From CAWGUU01 sp963825765 (lineage in GTDB: Bacteria > Actinomycetota > Acidimicrobiia > Acidimicrobiales > AC-14), in contig CAWGUU010000003.1 in assembly GCA_963825765.1 (NCBI GenBank), positions 186,001 to 250,000 on the forward strand: DNA of 64,000 nt, read 5' to 3'. The position numbers and the translations under genes are program-made. Shown piece by piece: positions 61,521 through 64,000 of the stretch. Below the pieces are notes generated by a model, which worked only from the letters and a program-made list of their open reading frames with translations, was not told where the DNA came from and ran no database searches. Numbering within the stretch: position 1 is the first letter of the stretch; the number at the start of each line of letters is the position of its first letter.

Positions 61521-62425
61521 GACTTCAGGTGCGTGCCGAACCAGTCGAGGACGTCGGCGTAGGCGGCCTCCGCCTGGGTCGGTTCGTAGTTGGGCCGACC
61601 GGGGGTGTTGTTGAAGAAGGCGTGGTTGGCACCCGGATAGGTCTTGATCCTGTGGGTCAGGCCTGCCTTCTCGAGGGCGGCGGTGGCGGCGTCACGGGTG
61701 GCGTTGACCCGCGTGTCGAGCTCGCCGTACACGCCGAGGACTGCGGCCTTGGTGCCGGACAGGTCGGCGGCCGGGTCGATCGTGCCGTAGAAGGGCGCGG
61801 CCGCCGCCAGCCGGCTCTCGGGCGTCGCCAGCAGGGCCCACGTCTGCGTGCCGCCGAAGCAGAACCCGATGACGCCGAGCTTGACGCCCGGCTGGCGACG
61901 GGCCAGTTCGTCGAGGCTCGACTTCAGGTCGGCAAGGAGGCGGGGTTGACCGGCGGCGTTCAGGGCCGCGCCGGCGTTGTCCTCCCCCACCGTGGCGCTG
62001 CCGCCCTCCTCCGAGAGGAGGTCGACCGCCAGCGCCGAGTAGCCGTCGCCGGCCAGACGGGCGGCCACCGACTTGATGTGGTCGGTGAGTCCACGGTTCT
62101 CGTGGATCACGAGCACGGCACCCTTGGGGTTTGCGGCCGGGGCCCAGGCTCCGGTCAGGGGGACGGTGCGCCCGCTTGCATAGGTGATCGCCTCGGTGGC
62201 CGCGGCGCCGGCGGCGGTGGTTGCCGGAGTCGACGTTGCCGGATTCTGGGTGGACGGGGTCTGGGCCTCGTTGCCGTCGTCGCCGCACGCGGCCAGCAGG
62301 GTTGAGGCGGCCATGGCCGACAGGCCCATCATCCCGAGGCGGCGGAGCGCCTCCCGCCGGGTGATGGCACCTGCGACACAGTCTTCGGCGACCTCTTCGA
62401 CAAGGTAACGCTGGTAATGGTCCAT
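61517..62425 (-). CDS. Dienelactone hydrolase family lipoprotein
   Basis: 302 aa. A twin-arginine-like signal (ITRREALRRLGMMGLSAMAA) with lipobox STLLAAC, then a Thr/Pro/Ala linker and the alpha/beta hydrolase: KGAVLVIHENRGLTDHIKS, GVIGFCFGGTQTWALL (Cys nucleophile), VYGELDTRVNA (Asp) and YPGANHAFFN (His). The N-terminal 'HYQRYLVEEVAEDCVAGAIT' segment before the RR is common in actinobacterial relatives. Exported by Tat and anchored to the membrane. ATG 62425. Confidence 0.92.
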   Translation of the reverse strand: MDHYQRYLVEEVAEDCVAGAITRREALRRLGMMGLSAMAASTLLAACGDDGNEAQTPSTQNPATSTPATTAAGAAATEAITYASGRTVPLTGAWAPAANPKGAVLVIHENRGLTDHIKSVAARLAGDGYSALAVDLLSEEGGSATVGEDNAGAALNAAGQPRLLADLKSSLDELARRQPGVKLGVIGFCFGGTQTWALLATPESRLAAAAPFYGTIDPAADLSGTKAAVLGVYGELDTRVNATRDAATAALEKAGLTHRIKTYPGANHAFFNNTPGRPNYEPTQAEAAYADVLDWFGTHLKS

Positions 62426-62526
62426 GCCCGATGGTACGCACCGGGCACACATTCGGATTGGTCGCCGGGCGAGTGGTCGGCCGACCGCGCTGTGTGAGAT
62501 CCGCCGGATCGGGGAACGTACGAACC

Positions 62527-62796
62527 ATGACTGCAGACGCATGGTTGTGGGTCATCATCGTGTGGTTCGTCGTCGGTTTGATCGTGGGAGGCATCGCCCG
62601 CCTGCTCGTCCCCGGTCCGACACCCCTCGGTCTCCTGGGCACCGCCGGCGCCGGTGTGGCCGGGGCCATCGGCGCCGGGTTCGTGGGGCAGTTGCTGTTC
62701 GGGCCGGGCTTCACACCGGGGTGGATCGCCTCCATCATCGGCGCGGTGATCGTCGTGGCCCTGGTGACCCGCCGCCGCCGCGAGTACTACTACTGA
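62527..62796 (+). CDS. GlsB/YeaQ/YmgE family small membrane protein
   Basis: 89 aa, three helices: WLWVIIVWFVVGLIVGGIAR, GLLGTAGAGVAGAIGAGFVG and WIASIIGAVIVVALVTRRRR. GGIARLLVPGPTPLGLLGTA is the transglycosylase-associated family signature. Linked to stress responses in other bacteria. ATG 62527; the gene is divergent from the hydrolase gene and 17 nt before the LexA box of the next gene. Confidence 0.9.
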   Translation: MTADAWLWVIIVWFVVGLIVGGIARLLVPGPTPLGLLGTAGAGVAGAIGAGFVGQLLFGPGFTPGWIASIIGAVIVVALVTRRRREYYY

Positions 62797-62813
62797 ACCT
62801 GCCCCACCGGTAT

Positions 62814-62829
62814 ACGAACGTCAGTTCGT
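62814..62829 (+). promoter_or_regulatory. LexA (SOS) box upstream of the radical SAM gene
   Basis: CGAAC-GTCA-GTTCG, perfect core match. A -10-like TAGGCT (62838-62843) follows after 8 nt and the ATG comes 7 nt after that, so the mRNA looks leaderless. Confidence 0.88.
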
Positions 62830-62837
62830 CCAGCGGC

Positions 62838-62843
62838 TAGGCT
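62838..62843 (+). promoter_or_regulatory. -10-like hexamer of the radical SAM gene
   Basis: TAGGCT, 7 nt before ATG 62851 and 8 nt after the LexA box. Confidence 0.45.
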
Positions 62844-62850
62844 GGCCACA

Positions 62851-63867
62851 ATGCGGTGGCGCCTGGACGGTGACGGGGACCAGCCCCACCTCTTCGAGGA
62901 GGAGGTGGAGCGCCACGTCGGCCGCGGCGAGTTCCGGGGCATGGAGTTCCTCCACGTCAAGGCCGGCCGCATCATCAACGAGGTCCCCAAGGCCTCGCAG
63001 CTCCCCTTCCGGTACACGATCAACGCGTACCGGGGATGCAGCCACGCCTGCGTCTACTGCTTCGCCCGGCCGACGCACACCTACCTCGACCTCGACTCCG
63101 GCCACGACTTCGACAGCAAGATCGTGGTCAAGGTCAACGCCGTCGAACGGGTGCGGGCCGAGCTGGCGCCGGGTCGGTGGGCCGGCGACCACATCGCCAT
63201 GGGCACCAACACCGACCCCTACCAGCGGTGCGAGGGCAAGTACCACCTGACCCGGGGCATCGTCGAGGTCCTGTCGGAGGCGTCGAACTCGTTCTCGATC
63301 CTCACCAAGTCCACGCTCATCCTGCGCGACCTCGACCTGCTGGCGGAGGCGGCGAAGCGCACCGACGTGTGGGCCGCCTTCTCCATCGGCACCCTCGACG
63401 AGGAGGTCTGGAAGCTCACCGAGCCGGGCACCCCCCATCCCCTCCGGCGGGTGGACGCCGTGGCCAGGCTGAACGAGGCGGGTGTGCGCTGCGGCGTGCT
63501 GATTGCCCCGGTCCTGCCCGGTCTGTCCGACTCCCCCGACCAGCTCGAGGCGGTGGTGAAGGCATGCGTCGAGGCCGGCGCGCGGTCGATCTCGACGATC
63601 CTGCTCCACCTGCGGCCCGGCGTGAAGGAGCACTACCTGGGCTGGCTGGGCGACGCCCGTCCCGACCTGCTGGCCCGGTACGACGAGCTCTACCCCCGCG
63701 CCTACGCCCCCAAGGACGCCCAGCGGCGACTCAGCGCGCTCGTGGCCCAGCTCGTCGAGCGCCACGGCGGCCGCAGCACCCGTCCCGAGCACGCCCGCAG
63801 CTCGTCGCCGCCGAAACCTCGGCCGCCGGTTCCGACCGCGGCCCGCCAGCTGGGACTCGAGCTCTAG
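62851..63867 (+). CDS. Rv2578c family radical SAM protein (SPL-like)
   Basis: 338 aa. The 4Fe-4S site is CSHACVYCFARPTHTYLDLD (Cys-x3-Cys-x2-Cys), in the INAYRGCSHACVYCFAR context shared with spore photoproduct lyase-like radical SAM enzymes. VKVNAVERVRAELAPGRWAG, IAMGTNTDPYQRCEGKYHLT and NSFSILTKSTLILRDLDLL are family blocks. A perfect LexA box precedes it; I recall Rv2578c being listed among LexA-linked genes in Mycobacterium, from memory only. The reaction is unknown; a DNA-lesion role is suggested by the SPL likeness plus the SOS box. Confidence 0.9.
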   Translation: MRWRLDGDGDQPHLFEEEVERHVGRGEFRGMEFLHVKAGRIINEVPKASQLPFRYTINAYRGCSHACVYCFARPTHTYLDLDSGHDFDSKIVVKVNAVERVRAELAPGRWAGDHIAMGTNTDPYQRCEGKYHLTRGIVEVLSEASNSFSILTKSTLILRDLDLLAEAAKRTDVWAAFSIGTLDEEVWKLTEPGTPHPLRRVDAVARLNEAGVRCGVLIAPVLPGLSDSPDQLEAVVKACVEAGARSISTILLHLRPGVKEHYLGWLGDARPDLLARYDELYPRAYAPKDAQRRLSALVAQLVERHGGRSTRPEHARSSSPPKPRPPVPTAARQLGLEL

Positions 63868-64000
63868 GAGCCCTCGGGTGACACGCCCCGGGGCATCACC
63901 AGGCCCGAAGGGTGCTCTTCATCGTCGTCGGGGCGGGCTTCGCCGGGACCCCGGCGGCGCTCCTCCTCGACCTTGGCCCTACCCACCTGCACGATGCGGA
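63864..64000 (-). CDS. C-terminal end of an unidentified gene, cut by the right edge
   Basis: 45 codons in the minus strand ending VMPRGVSPEGS; RIVQVGRAKVEEERRRGPGE and ARPDDDEEHPSGL read like a charged C-terminal tail. The stop overlaps the radical SAM stop by 2-3 nt (convergent). Too little to identify. Confidence 0.45.
   Translation of the reverse strand, partial: RIVQVGRAKVEEERRRGPGEARPDDDEEHPSGLVMPRGVSPEGS

Overview
This is a GC-rich window with GTG starts, many 1-4 nt gene overlaps and actinobacterial LexA (SOS) boxes of the form CGAAC-N4-GTTCG. Gene content (ImuA/ImuB/DnaE2 mutasome, BTAD-type AfsR regulator, CofC/FbiD for coenzyme F420, SCO4848-like membrane protein, Rv2578c-type radical SAM protein, 13E12-type DUF222/HNH protein) points to an actinobacterium. 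A deep-branching group such as Acidimicrobiia is my guess; no rRNA or marker gene here proves it. I found no rRNA, tRNA, CRISPR array or transposase.

Layout. 1-4.2 kb: SOS mutasome imuA-imuB-dnaE2 on the minus strand (dnaE2 runs off the left edge), with a LexA box before imuA and a second before dnaE2. 4.3-8.0 kb: Nfu-N protein, AI-2E family permease, then two overlapping genes that form a split version of the cyanobacterial arginine dihydrolase/ornithine cyclodeaminase. 8.0-10.4 kb: minus-strand cutA, selD, rnhB and a small membrane protein. 10.4-22.7 kb: GH38 mannosidase, argS, a VOC gene remnant, winged-helix protein, arylamine N-acetyltransferase, AfsR-type regulator, ECF-like sigma factor, a pentein deiminase and a VOC protein. 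22.7-24.7 kb: a lower-GC patch bounded by two copies of a 24-bp hairpin sequence, holding a HicA-like protein, a 55-codon gene and a frameshifted gene. 24.7-30.9 kb: WYL regulator, YbdK ligase, DUF1697 protein and a four-gene osmoprotectant ABC transporter. 30.9-37.9 kb: a frameshifted SOS-controlled DUF222/HNH gene, a LAL-type LuxR regulator and a divergent thermolysin-like metallopeptidase. 37.9-52.2 kb: DinG-like helicase, membrane protein, nitrilase, MoxR-DUF58-VWA cluster, gpsA, pseudokinase-like membrane kinase, phosphoesterase-ABM-cofC-PIG-L run, an odd HU-like protein, lipoprotein and HAD phosphatase. 52.2-58.2 kb: an archaeal-style nurA-herA-mre11(sbcD)-rad50(sbcC) operon. 58.2-60.5 kb: DUF7711-like gene, then two 5'-truncated genes head to head. 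60.5-64 kb: GGCT-like protein, dienelactone hydrolase lipoprotein, GlsB/YeaQ protein, an SOS-boxed radical SAM gene and the end of one more gene.

The main theme is DNA damage: the mutasome, a DinG-like helicase, RNase HII, the NurA-HerA-Mre11-Rad50 operon, and two further LexA-boxed genes (HNH protein, SPL-like radical SAM). All four LexA-boxed genes have a -10-like hexamer 6-8 nt before the start codon, so their mRNAs look leaderless. The second theme is arginine chemistry (arginine to ornithine to proline by the split pair). The third is a family of intergenic hairpins with a CGC-(A/T)ATA centre, found mostly where genes converge.
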